Of a stretch of DNA of 40,000 nt, positions 20,030-31,410 are shown piece after piece. The translations under genes and the position numbers were made by a program. The stretch spans positions 467,501-507,500 of the forward strand of contig JACVTC010000076.1 in NCBI GenBank assembly GCA_016946835.1, read 5' to 3'. The stretch's first letter is position 1. Every line of letters begins with the position of its first letter. Under the pieces are notes generated by a model. That model did no database searches and was not told where the DNA came from. It saw nothing but the letters and a program-made list of their open reading frames with translations. Source of the DNA: Neocallimastix lanati (nom. inval.) (Eukaryota > Neocallimastigomycota > Neocallimastigomycetes > Neocallimastigales > Neocallimastigaceae).

Positions 20030-23000
20030 ATGACACCAAGAAGAATTAATCAAGTAATCAACGGGGAAGCTACTGACAATCCAAGGAAGATAGTGAATTT
20101 CAATTACTCTGAGAATTTCAACAGAGTAATTGAATTAACAACTGAAAATTATCCGAGATGGAAAGGAAACATCCTTTATTTATTGACCATAAATGATCTA
20201 GTACTTTACGCCACTTAAGAAAAAATTAAGAAATTAAGAAAGAAAGATATCAAAGAGGACATATTAGACTACACGGAAGACCAATTTGACAACACATTAG
20301 TATATGCTAAAAATACTAATGAAAATGACATTAACAACGATATTACAGCAAAATGGATGATACTTAACACCTTAGGAGAAAAAACTCAAGAAATAGTAAA
20401 AGGAAATGGAAAAACAGCTCATCAAGTTTGGAAACTCTTAGAAAAGTCATTTACTAAATCAAAGGAATCTCGAAAGTTAGAACTAAAGAAAAAGCTAAAC
20501 GAGTTAAAGTTCGAAGAAGAACTAGATATAAATATATTTATGGCAGATCTTCAAAAACACTATTGAAGAATTAGAAAAAATAGATGAAGATCTAAGCACC
20601 AGCACAAAAGTCGGTATTTTGAATAGGGCACTACAGGAAAACCTTCGCTTCATCAATGTATTTCAATACAATAGTGGTTGGGAAAAATGTACCGATTATG
20701 TAAAAAATGTAATACCACAAATCTTGTTATCCAATCAAACAGAATCAAACTACATTAAAGAAAACAATAATAAAAACATTTTTTTAGCTGAGAGTACATA
20801 CAAAAAGAACCAAGAAAAATCAAAACGATATATCAAAAATATCAATAAAAATACAAAACGACCAAATATTAAATGCAACTACTGTGGTAAAAGAGGGCAT
20901 TTCTTTTACAATTGCTTTAAAAGAAAAAGAAACCAATTAAGAAGAAGAAGCAATACAAATTTTAAAAGAAAAAACAATTATAATAAATCAAATATAAAAA
21001 ACAAAAAGGTTATAGATAACATACAAAGAAACAACTATAACGATATATATGCAGAGTGTTTTTCTCAAGATTACAACACAAATGAATCAAATACTATAGA
21101 CTTAATAGCTAATAAAAATAAATCAACAAAGTCTATTAATAAAGAATTAATCTGTTGGACCTTAGATTCAGAAGCTTCAATCAACATCACCAACAGACTA
21201 GATAAACTCACAAATATTAAATATTGCAATGAAAAAATATTTTTTGCAAATAATCAATCGATTATCATCAATAAAGTTGGCACCTTCATAGGATACATTA
21301 ATGAATACGAATTCACAATTGAAGATGTTTATTACTCACCATTAATCAATAAAAATTTAATATCAATTGGAAACTTAATTAAACAAAATTATAAAATTTT
21401 ATTTAACACCAATCACAACAAATCATATGACTAAAACAAAATCGCCAATATTATTTCAAATACAAATAACACATTCAACATTTGGTTATCAACCCAACGT
21501 ATATTTCTACACGAGGACAATAATACCAGAAGCACAAATGATGAAATCAACTATATTAACATGAAGATTCCTGATAAATTAAATTTATGGCACAGAAGGT
21601 TTAGTCACTTCGATATAAAATCCATTAAAAACAAATTACTTAAGACAGATATCAAATTAAAATGTCCTCTATGTGCTCAATCCAAGATTAAAAACAAACC
21701 TTATTCAAGAAATATTAATACAACTAAGCATATCTTTGAACTACTACACTTGGACTTGGTAGGTCCATTACCTGAATCCATTCACGGAAACAAATATTTT
21801 TTTACTATTTTAGATGATTACTCTAGATACGGATGGGTTCTTTTTCTAAATGGTAAAGATTACACATTTCCCGCTTTTTATAAATGGTTCAATAACGTAA
21901 AAAATTTGTACAATACTAGAATAAAATATTTACGGTCTGATAATGGTACGGAATTCCGCAATAATAATTTCAAGGACTTCTGTCAATCTTACGGAATCAT
22001 TCAACAATTTACTGTTCCACACAATCCTCAGCAAAATGGAAGAGCTGAGCGATTCAATGGAACTCTAATCTCATCTACCAAAGTAATGCTTAACGATGCT
22101 AAGTTGAGTAAACACTTTTGGGAAGACGCCGTTCACACCTCTAATTATATACATAATCGACTACCACATCGTGGAATCAACAACATTATCCCATATGAAC
22201 GGCTAAATAAATCAAAAGTAGATTATTCAAATATAAGAGTATTTGGATGTAAAGTCTATTACTTCATCCCAAAATCCTTTAGAACAAAATTTCAAAATAA
22301 CTCTTCTCCTGGTATTTTTCTTGGTTATTCAGATAACCCCAGAGCTTATAAAATTTTAGACACATCTACCAATAAAATAATACTCTCACGTAGTGTTGAA
22401 TTTTTTGAATCAAATCCTGGAGATTTTTATACGACTAATTGTTGTACTGACCATCAAAATTTTATTCCCAATTATGAAATTTGGGGGAATAGTAGTTCTT
22501 ATTACTACAATAACTCTTACACAAAAAATCATATTAACACAAAACCAGCATCAATATTTATTCCAGAAAATAGCATAAACAAAAACACAGTTCATTTCAA
22601 TAAACAAGGAAAAGACCAAAGCACTAATAACACTTCTACTCTAAATGCAACTAATAGGACAAGTCAACGCAAAGTTACCAGCACTATCAAAAATAACAAC
22701 ATCAATAATAATCAAAATAATACTATTAATACTACTCAAAACAATGATAATAACATCAACACTAATAAAACAAAAAACAACAACAATCATTTAAATACGA
22801 ACATTCATTCTGAAACAAACGATATGAATATCAACAGTATTATAAGCAACCAAAACAATAAAGTTAAAGGAAACCAAACACCTAACAATAATAATACTTT
22901 TATATGTAACAATCAAGTATTAAATAAAAATTTAAGAGAACCTTTAGACTATGACGATATATACAACCTCAAAGATCAAGAAGAATGGTTTAACTCTGCT

Positions 23001-24479
23001 GAAAATGAATTTGGCAACTTGAGAGACCTAAAAGTTTATGAACAAGTAAATAAAGATGAAGTCCCAGAAGAAGCTAATATTATCAAATCCAGACTAATAT
23101 TCAAATACAAAAGAAACTCTAAAGGGGACATAGTCAAAAGAAAAACAAGGCTTGTAGCAAAAGGGTTCACACAGCAACATGGAATAGACTATAAAGATAC
23201 ATTTGCACCCACCTTAAAACTAGATTCGATAATAATATTTACACATATAGCAGCAAGAAATAATTTCCAAATAGAACAAATAGATGTTAATGCTGCTTAT
23301 TTAAACGCTCATCTAAAAGAAAAAATATACATGGAACCTCCAAAGGGACATCCCGATCACAAGAAATACATCTGGAAACTCAAGAAAGCCATATATGGTT
23401 TAAAGCAAAGCGGAATGGAATGGAACAATGAAGTAAATGGGCATCTACTAAACATTGGCTTCAAAAGATTGACTTGTGAACCATGCATATACTTTACAAC
23501 AGATAAACATAACAAGATTACATGCCTCATAGCTGTTTATGTGGACGATATACTACTTGCAGGTAACAAAGCAAAAGTAGATCGAATCAAAAATATGATA
23601 AAAAATAAATTTAAAATAAAAGAAATTGGTGAAGTCAATTTCATAATAGGAATAAAATTTGTAAAGCATAAAAATGGTTATTTCTTAAATCAAGAAAGAT
23701 ATATAAACGATATAATTACCAAATATGGATTGTCAAGTGCTACTCCTATTCGTAATATAACACCAATTGAAAATGAAGAATTAAGAAAAACGAAAATGAA
23801 TGAAACTACTTATAGAAGTGCTGTTGGAAGCTTATTATACTTAGGCATCTGTACTAGACCCGATATATTATATGCAGTATCCAAAGCGGCACAAAAATCA
23901 AAAGAACCTAACTTGGAAGATTGGGAAAATTTAAAACGAATATTAAAATATTTAAAGGGAACAATAAAATATGGTATTAACATATCAAGAAACTCCAATG
24001 TCAAAGCTTTCGTAGATGCAGACTACGCTGGGGACACAAAAACAAGAAGATCGATTACAGGATTTGTAATTACAATAGGAGATTCACCTACTAGTTGGTG
24101 TTCAAAATTACAGCATTGTGTATCGACTTCCACAGCTGAGGCCGAATATTATAGTCTTAGCGAATGTAGCAAACATTGCATGTGGTACATAAACTTATTG
24201 AAGGAATTAAAATACAACATCAGTGGTATTGAAGTCAACATAGACAATAAAGCTGCAATCTATAATGCAAAAAACCAATCGATTAATCCAAGAACAAAGC
24301 ATATGGACATAAGATTGCACTATGTAAAAGAATTAGTAAAGAGCAATAAAATAATATTGAAATATGTAAAATCTCAAAACAATTTAGCAGATGGCTTTAC
24401 GAAATATCTAAACGGATCTTCCATGGATAAATTTAGAAATTCATTATTAACACAGCCAATGGACTTGAAAATTTGTTAA
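20030..24479 (+). pseudogene. Copia Gag-Pol, two stops and one frameshift
   Basis: ATG at 20030 starts gag. TAA at 20216-20218 interrupts it, and the frame then resumes. Near 20560 one extra A shifts the frame. The new frame runs to 24479 with one more TAA at 21432-21434. Gag zinc knuckle CNYCGKRGHFFYNC is at about 20877-20918. The protease site reads WTLDSEAS where copia has DSGAS, so the active-site Gly is Glu. Integrase has the HHCC motif (WHRRFSH...CPLC, about 21588-21675) and core residues in LDLVGPL, SDNGTEF and GRAERFNG. RT has IDVNAAYLNA and the catalytic YVDD (about 23541). RNase H has FVDADYAGD, STAEAEYY and an NIDNKAAIY stretch. An Asn-rich linker separates integrase and RT. Pol downstream of 21561 is a single open frame of 972 codons, but protease and stop defects make this copy inactive. 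Confidence 0.95.
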
Positions 24480-24509
24480 CTTAAATTTTTTAAAATAAAA
24501 AAAAATAAT

Positions 24510-24549
24510 CAATTATAACCTTAAAAAATAAGTTATAATTGTGGGGGAA
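24510..24549 (+). promoter_or_regulatory. Pre-PPT hairpin and polypurine tract
   Basis: CAATTATAAC (24510-24519) pairs perfectly over 10 bp with GTTATAATTG (24532-24541). The polypurine tract GTGGGGGAA (24541-24549) follows at once, abutting the 3' LTR. Confidence 0.75.
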
Positions 24550-24821
24550 TGTTAGAGACGAAATCGTTACATACATTTATTTATATTATTAATTTATATC
24601 AACCAATAATTAATCTCTAAGTAAATTAAATAATGTTAACTAAGATATAAAAATATGAAATAAATTTAATGTAAAAATATCTCTTCGAAAAAAATATATA
24701 TATCCTTATAATAAAAATTATTAATAAACATTTTATAATATTACTAATAACATAAAATACTTTGATATATTGTTTTTATTAATACAGTGTTTATCTTAGA
24801 TTTATAAATTTGTTTTTCACA
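24550..24821 (+). repeat. 3' LTR of copia element
   Basis: 272 bp, five substitutions from the 5' LTR by my count. Confidence 0.95.
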
Positions 24822-25001
24822 AAAACTTTGTAATGTTGGACCTAAAAAATAAAAATTTTTAAATATTTTCTATTTTTCTATTTATAATATGTTAAGACTT
24901 TTAGCAAAATTACTTTAACCAATTTTATTTTTATAATGTATTGAATCATAAAAATTTTTGTAGTAATTTTAATTTCAAAATTAATATAAACATTTTTTTA
25001 G

Positions 25002-25034
<33 letters not shown>

Positions 25035-25239
25035 GCTGCGGCCATTAATACTGACATATAAAGTTTATAAAAACATGAAATTTTGTAAATTTATTTATTG
25101 TGTTTTACTATATTAAGTGTTGTACGATTTATGCATTAATCAACCAGGACTTCTTTCTAAAATAATAAATCCATTTTTATATAATTAAAAATTTATAATA
25201 TTATTAATTTAATATTTATAATATAATTTTTTATATTCA
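24822..25239. other. Spacer after copia element, no gene seen
   Basis: Includes a T run (about 25003-25033) followed by a GC patch GGCTGCGGCC (25034-25043), the most GC-rich ten bases of this region. No frame or known motif extends from it. Confidence 0.55.
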
Positions 25240-25471
25240 TATTTTTATTTTTTTTTTGATTATTTTACTAATAAACTAAAAATATTAAAAATATTAATAA
25301 TTAAAATTAAAATTTAAATAAAAAAATTCAGTTAATATATTAAAAAAAAAAAAAAAGATTTTTTTAAATGTCTAATTATCTCTTTCTTTCTTTTTATATC
25401 AAATTATTAAAGCTATTTATATAAAAAAATAATAAAAATAAACTTTAAATCTTTTTTTTTAATTATTAATG

Positions 25472-25505
<34 letters not shown>

Positions 25506-26272
25506 TTTTTAATATTTATATAATATATTAAATAATACATATCTATTTATAATCAAATGTTTACAATTTAAAAACTATTCATTTTTAATTTTATTATTAT
25601 TACTAGATATTAATAAAGAATAATTAAACCAATTCAATTAGAAATGTATAATCTTTTGTGTGTTTTCTTTCTTTTTTTTTTTTTTTTTTTTTTTTGTATG
25701 CTTACAACTTCTAATATTTTTACATTGAAAATCATTCAATGTGAACAGAAGTTCTCTTTTTTTTTATTTTTTTTACTTAATCTAAAAATTATTCCAAGGA
25801 ATTCATTTTTTCAGCAATGAAATATTAAAAATTATAATTTTTAAAAATTAAAATAATTGTTAAAATTAAAAAAAGAAAAATATATTTAATATAAAAAGAA
25901 AATATATAAATTAAAAAAAAATAAATATAAAAAAAATAAAACTTTTATAAAAAAAAATATAAAAAAATTAAATATATATATATATAAAAGTTAAATAAAT
26001 AAAATTAAATAAATAAAATAAGATATTAAAAAAAATAAATAAATAAAATAAAAATAAGACATTTTAAAAATCATAATATTTTTATAATCGCATATAGATA
26101 TTTAAAAATAAAAAATAAAAAATAAAAAATAAAAAAATAAAAATAAAATTTATAAAAGAAAACTATGATAAATAATAAAAAATATTTATTATATTTTATA
26201 TACCTATTACAGAAATTTAAACAAATAAAAATTTAAAATAAGGAAGAAAAAAAAATTTTTTTTTTTAAAATA
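25240..26272 (-). repeat. Ankyrin 3' flank, duplicated segment copy A
   Basis: Shares long stretches with 28376-29289 and 32130-32624. Examples are TGTCTAATTATCTCT (near 25368 and 32257), CCAATTCAATTAGAAATG (near 25628 and 32578, and a related form near 28650), and CTTCTAATATTTTTACATTG with the following GAAAATCATTC (near 25709 and 28688). It lies just downstream of the minus-strand ankyrin remnant, as copy B lies downstream of the second ankyrin gene. Confidence 0.75.
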
Positions 26273-27088
26273 TCATTTATATAATATTATTTTAATATTA
26301 TACACATCAGATTCATGTTCTACTACTAAGTATACGACTAACTCTTTATTTCCACTTTTACATGCATTAAATATTGATGTTTCTCCACTAAATTTGTTTT
26401 CTTTATTTATATCTGCTCCTTGTTTCACCAAGTATTCTACTAAATTTTTGTCTCCACTTTTACATGCAATAAATAATGATGTTTCACCATTTCGATTTTC
26501 TTTATTTATATTAATTTCATGTTCTTCCACTAAGTATTCTACTAAATCTTTATTTCCACTTTCACATGCTCTAAATATTGCTGTTTCACCATTTTTATAT
26601 TCTTTATTTATATTTATTCCATGTTCCACCAAGTATTCTACTAAATTTTTATTTCCACTTCTACATAAAATAAATAATACTGTTTTACCATTATTATTTT
26701 CTTTATTTATATCTGTTCCACGTTCCCCCAAATGTTCTATTAAATTTATATTTGACATGCTCTAAATAATGATGTTTCATTATACAGATTTTCTTTATTT
26801 ATATCGATTTCATGTTCTTCTACTAAGTATTTTACCTAATCTTTATTTCCACTTTCACATGCTCTAAATATTGCTGTTTCATCATCACAATTTTCCATGT
26901 TCAACCAAATTTTCTATTAAATTTTTGTTTCGACTTTCATATGCAATAAATAATACAGTTTCTCCATATTTACTCTTTTTATTAATATCTAATCCATGTC
27001 CTACCAAGTATTCTAATAAATCATCATTTCCACTTTTACATAAAATAAATAGCACTGTTTCACCATTCCGATTTTCTTTATTAATATC
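26273..27088 (-). pseudogene. Ankyrin-repeat gene remnant, copy A
   Basis: A clean 161-codon frame (26758 to 26273) holds about four and a half ankyrin repeats (NGETAIFRACESGNKDLVEY and variants), ending VYNIKIILYK. Upstream on the minus strand the same repeat text continues to 27088 but is broken by an in-frame TAG at 26836-26838, a frame change near 26760 and a damaged repeat near 26890-26930. The repeat stops abruptly inside DINKENRNG at 27088, where a TGTTAGG sequence begins. The start and the family's N-terminal domain are missing. Repeats are closely related to those of the gene at 29290-31410. Confidence 0.8.
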
Positions 27089-27892
27089 TGTTAGGTATTA
27101 AATATTAAAACATATATTATAATTATTACATATTATTTCTTCTTAAGATGATATAAGGCTAACATACTCAAACATTAAATAAATTGTAATTTATAAATAA
27201 TTCATAAATAAAACAAGATAAAATAACTCAACAAAATTGCCATGAATAAACATTATTTCTATTTCAGTATAATAAAACCAACACATATTATATTGATATT
27301 TAAAATTCATCCTTATTTTCATATAATAAAAATTTTCCATGTTGAAACTAGTCAGCGGAAATAGGTAGATATAATCATTAAATTTTACTGAAATTGTCAG
27401 TAGTAATAAATCCAAATGTTGAAATAACAATTAATAAATAAAATAATAAATCCCTATGCTGAAATAGTCAGCGATAAAATAACAATAAGTTAAGAAATAT
27501 CACAAAAATAAATAAATAATAAAAAAAAATCATGGTGAAATTGTCAGCTGTAAAGGGAGAAAACACATATAAATAAAAACAAAAGGTAGCAACAAAACAA
27601 AAGAAAAATACAATAAAAAGAAGAAAGAACTGTAAATGTTTTAAAAATACGAATGTATATAAAACAAATATATGTAGCAATATATTTGTATATTTGAATA
27701 TTTATATATTCAGATATTAAATTTATACCATATTTTAATAATTTATATTATTATATATTCTATAATATTATTTATATTTTATATTATTATTTAGATTTTG
27801 TATATATTATTTATATTTCATATATATATTTCTTAAATATTCAATTCTACTTTTTATTTTAAAATATTAAAACAAAAATAATAAAATTCATC
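27089..27892. other. Unassigned sequence truncating the ankyrin remnant
   Basis: It begins with TGTTAGGTATT (27089) exactly where the ankyrin repeat breaks off. TG at such a break recalls an LTR start, since both local copia families begin TGTTAGA. No matching second LTR, CA end or duplicated target was found. It contains the hairpin array at 27341-27548 and otherwise AT-rich text without genes. Short frames at 27191-27430 and 27468-27680 have no protein character. Confidence 0.4.
27341..27548. repeat. Array of four TGA...TCA hairpins with compensatory stems
   Basis: GTTGA-AACTAG-TCAGC (27341-27356), ACTGA-AATTG-TCAGT (27387-27401), GCTGA-AATAG-TCAGC (27458-27472) and GGTGA-AATTG-TCAGC (27534-27548, one mismatch). 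The outer pairs change together (A-T, G-C, G-T), while the inner TGA/TCA and the AA..G loop are kept. The layout resembles the copia leader arrays, but the sequence differs. Confidence 0.6.
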
Positions 27893-28370
27893 CTATTGGG
27901 TTCTATTTTCAAGATCCTTCCATTCCCTTGTACTGTTTATTAATACTTCTTCCTCCAAGAAGGAAATTAAACACTTTTTCACACACACTAGAATCAACAT
28001 ACACATTATTTTCAATACTATTACTAACATTACTAATAATACTATTACTAATATTACTATAACTATTATTACTATTACTATTATTACTATTACTATTATT
28101 ACTATTACTATTATTACTATTACTATTATTACTATTACTATTATCACTATTACTATTAACTATATCATTTGTTAGGTTGCCACGGTTTAAAGCATTATAT
28201 AAAAATAAAATTTTATCATTAAATTTACTATGAATATGATTGAAAAATGGACAATCAATTAACCAATGCCTTATCCATTGTTTATTACTTTTACAATAGG
28301 GACAAAAATTAGGACACATTTGATCTATTATTTTTTGCAGCTTTAGCAATTCTAGCACCTAATCTATAAA
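27893..28370 (-). pseudogene. LINE 3' fragment with CCHC motif
   Basis: The minus-strand frame 28358-27909 (149 codons) starts within an older gene. Text just upstream in another frame reads RLGARIAKAAKN. It contains CPYCKSNKQWIRHWLIDC, a CX2C-X8-H-X4-C motif equivalent to the one at the end of the LINE at 3552-8560. It continues NHIHSKFNDKILFLYNAL, then a Ser/Asn repeat tract encoded by a microsatellite, then VYVDSSVCEKVFNFLLGGR. No RT motifs are present, so this is a 5'-truncated or decayed copy of a related but distinct LINE. Confidence 0.6.
28015..28160. repeat. TTACTA microsatellite within the LINE fragment
   Basis: About a dozen imperfect units of ATTACTATTACT. On the minus strand they encode NSNSNNSNSNN. 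Length is probably variable. Confidence 0.85.
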
Positions 28371-28375
28371 AATTT

Positions 28376-29289
28376 TTAATCTATTTTTGTAATTTTATAT
28401 TTTTTATTTCTATTTCTATTTCTATTTTTATTTTTATTTTTATTTTTTTATTTTTTTTTATTTGTTTTTATTAGGTTTATTATTTAATTTTATATATATA
28501 TACATACTTATTTTTAATTTTTTTTTAGTAATTTTAAAATATATTAAATAACAATATCTATTTATAATAAAATGTTTATAATTTAAGTATTATTTCATTT
28601 TTATTTTTATCATTATTATTAGAAATATTAGTAAAGAATACCAAGATCTATTCAATTAGAAATGTTTTTTTTTTTTGTATCCCTACAACTTCTAATATTT
28701 TTACATTGAAAATCATTCATTGTGAATAGAAGTTCTCTATTTTCTTCCTTTTTCTTTTAAAGTAATCAAAAAATTATTCCAAGGAATTCAGTTTTACCAG
28801 CTATAAAATATTTAAATTTATAATTTTTAAAAATTAAAGTAATTGTTGAAATTAAAAAAAAATAGAATAATTAATATAAATAGAAGATACATAAATAAAA
28901 ATAAAAATAAAAATAAAAATAAAAATAAAAATAAAAATAAAAATAAAAATAAAAATAAAAATAAAAAAAAAAATAAAAAAAATTACCTTTTATAAAAAAT
29001 TACTTTTATATATATATATATAAAAGTTAAATAAATAAAATAAAATATTTTAGTATTTATATATACATTTTTAGATCAATTTAACGATGAAGTAGGATTT
29101 AATCGTCAAATAAAAAAAAATAAATTAATAAATTATTATTTTTATTCATATGTAATAAATTAAATATTTCTTTTTTTTTTTAGTTAATTGTTTTTATTTA
29201 TATATGTAATATTTATGATATATTTTAATATATATTGTTCTATATCATTATTTCTATAATATAATACTATTTTACCATTTTTTTATATT
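28376..29289 (-). repeat. Ankyrin 3' flank, duplicated segment copy B
   Basis: Counterpart of 25240-26272, directly downstream of the large ankyrin gene. Shared blocks include the AATTATTCCAAGGAATTCA stretch (near 28780 and 25787). It also contains an AAATAA microsatellite (about 28894-28975). Confidence 0.75.
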
Positions 29290-31410
29290 TTAATTATTTA
29301 TATCTGCTCCATGTTCCACCAAGTATTTTACTATCTCATTATTTCCACTAAAGAATGCTTTAAATAATGGTGTTTCATCTTCATAATTTTCTTTATTTAT
29401 ATTTACTCCATGTTCCACAAAGTATTCTACTAAATCTTTATTTCCACTTTCACATGCTCTAAATAATGGTGTTTCGCTATTCCAATTTTCTTTATTTATA
29501 TCTGATCCATGTTTCACCAAGTATTCTATTAAATCTTTATCTCCATTATCACATGCAATAAATAATGAAGTTTCACCATTCCAATTTTCTTTATTTATAT
29601 CTGCTCCATGTTCCATCAAATATTTTACTAAATTATTGTTTTCAATTTCACATGCAATAAATAATACTGTTTCACCTTTCCGATTTTCTTTATTTATATC
29701 TGCTCCATGATTCATCAAGTATTCTACTAAATCTTTATTTCCACTTCTACATGAAATAAATAATACTGTTTCACCATCATTATTTTTTTTATTTATATCT
29801 GCTCCATGTTCCACCAAGTATCCTATTAGATCTTTATTTTTACTTCTACATGAAGTAAATAATACTGTTTCACCATCTTTATTTTCTTTACTTATATCTG
29901 CTCCATGTTCCACCATGTATTCTACTAAATCCGTATTTCTACTTTTACATGCTCTAAATAATGGTGTTTCACTATCATTATTTTCTTTATTTATATCTGT
30001 TCCATGTTCCACCAAGTATTCAACTAAATTTTTGTTTCCATTTTCACATGCCATAAATAATACAGTTTCACCATTGTTATATTCTTTATGTATATCTGCT
30101 CCATGTTCCACCAAGCACTCTACTAAATCTTTATTTTTACTTTTACATGTAATAAATAATGGTGTTTCACCATTTAGATTTTCTTTATTTATATCAATTT
30201 CATGTTCTTCTACTAAGTATTCAACTAAATTTTTGTTTCCACTTTCACATGCCATAAATAATACGGTTTCACCATCTTTATTAAATTTATTTATATCCGC
30301 TCCTTGTTCTACCAAATATTCTACTAATTTTTTATTTCTACTTTTACATGTAATAAATAATGGTGTTTCACCATTCCGATTTTCTTTATTTATATCAGTT
30401 TCATATTCTAATACTAAGTATTCTACTAAATCTTTATTTCCACTTCTACATGCATTAAATAATGGTGTTTCACCATCCCATTTTTCTTTATTTATATTAA
30501 CTCCAAGTTCTATTAAGTATTCCACTAAATTTTTATTTCCACTTCTACATGCATTAAATAATGGTGTTTCACCATTATGATTTTCTTTATTTATATCTAA
30601 TTCATGTTCTACCAAGTATTCTACTAAATTTTTATTTCCACTTTTACATGCATTAAATAATGATGTTTCACCATTCTGATTTTCTTTATTTATATTAACT
30701 CCAAGTTCTATTAAATATTCTACTAAATCTTTATTTCCACTTTCACATGCAAAAAATAATGGTGTTTCATCATATAGATTTTCTTTATTTATACCTGCTC
30801 CATGTTCTACTACTAAGTATTCCACTAAATTTTTATTTCCACTTCTACATGCTCTAAATAATGGTTTTTCGCCGTCATGATTTTCTCTATTTATATCAGC
30901 TCCAAGTTCTATTAAATATTCTACTAAATCTTTATTTCCACTTTCACATGCTATAAATAATGGTACTGAATCATACCAATCTTCATAATTTATATTTAAT
31001 CCATGTTCTACTAAATAATTTATTATATTTTTATTTATATTTTCAATTTTATAAGAATTATAATAAGGAGTCTTCATTGGAAAACAGTACTTTTTTTTAA
31101 ATTTTATTAAAATTATTTTATATTTGTCTTTAGAGAGTTCTTGATTTAAGTTCTTTGTAGAAATAAAAGTTTTATTTTTATATAGAAAAAGTAGCCATTT
31201 AATAAAATCATTATCGTAAATCTTTAATTTATCAAAAATAATTTTTAATAACTCCATTTCATACTCTTTAATTAATAATTTTATTAAGGAAGAAGATATA
31301 TATAATTCATGGTGATTATTATTTATTAGACTTCTTAATCTTTCAGGTATAAGGTTTTATTCATTATACATTTCCAATAATACATCTTTCTTATTTATAT
31401 TGTTAGTCAT
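29290..31410 (-). CDS. Large ankyrin-repeat protein with one in-frame stop near its start
   Basis: A 655-codon open frame runs from ATG 31257 to 29290. Family comparison places the true start at ATG 31410: residues from there (MTNNINKKDVLLEMYNE, then NLIPERLRSLI, LYISSSLIKLLI) match the N-terminal domain of the gene at 9481 (KKDVLLELY, LLTTERLHFII, LYVSISLMKKLI). The match is interrupted only by TAA at 31357-31359 (codon 18). Then follow the helical domain and about 17 ankyrin repeats of the NGETPLFxACxSGNKDLVEYLVEHGADINKEN type. Repeats 2, 6 and 8 carry one extra residue in the second helix/loop (VVEHGAGIN, VLEYETDIN, VEEHEIDIN). The protein ends GADINN. Near-identical repeats suggest recent expansion by unequal exchange. 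Either the stop makes it a pseudogene or translation starts at 31257, losing about 51 residues. No signal peptide; likely a cytosolic binding protein. Confidence 0.85.

Larger units (their letters stand above)
18794..24821 (+). mobile_element. Ty1/copia LTR retrotransposon, nearly complete
   Basis: Both LTRs are 272 bp (18794-19065 and 24550-24821, TGTTAGAG...TTTTTCACA). I count five substitutions between them, four of them transitions. The element has the primer-binding site, hairpin leader, gag with zinc knuckle, protease, integrase, RT and RNase H in copia order, then a hairpin and the polypurine tract GTGGGGGAA (24541-24549). No target-site duplication is visible: ATAAT precedes and AAAAC follows. 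That may mean recombination between elements or an end change after insertion. It is coding-defective in this copy. Confidence 0.95.

Noticed and set aside
28390-28980. CRISPR-like or phage-like repeat arrays
   Set aside because: Repeats here are plain A/T microsatellites without unique spacers, and the setting is eukaryotic.
29915-30580. 221-codon plus-strand frame
   Set aside because: A mirror of the minus-strand ankyrin repeats (repetitive STKSLFPLLHALNN text); long only because the repeat has no stops in that frame.
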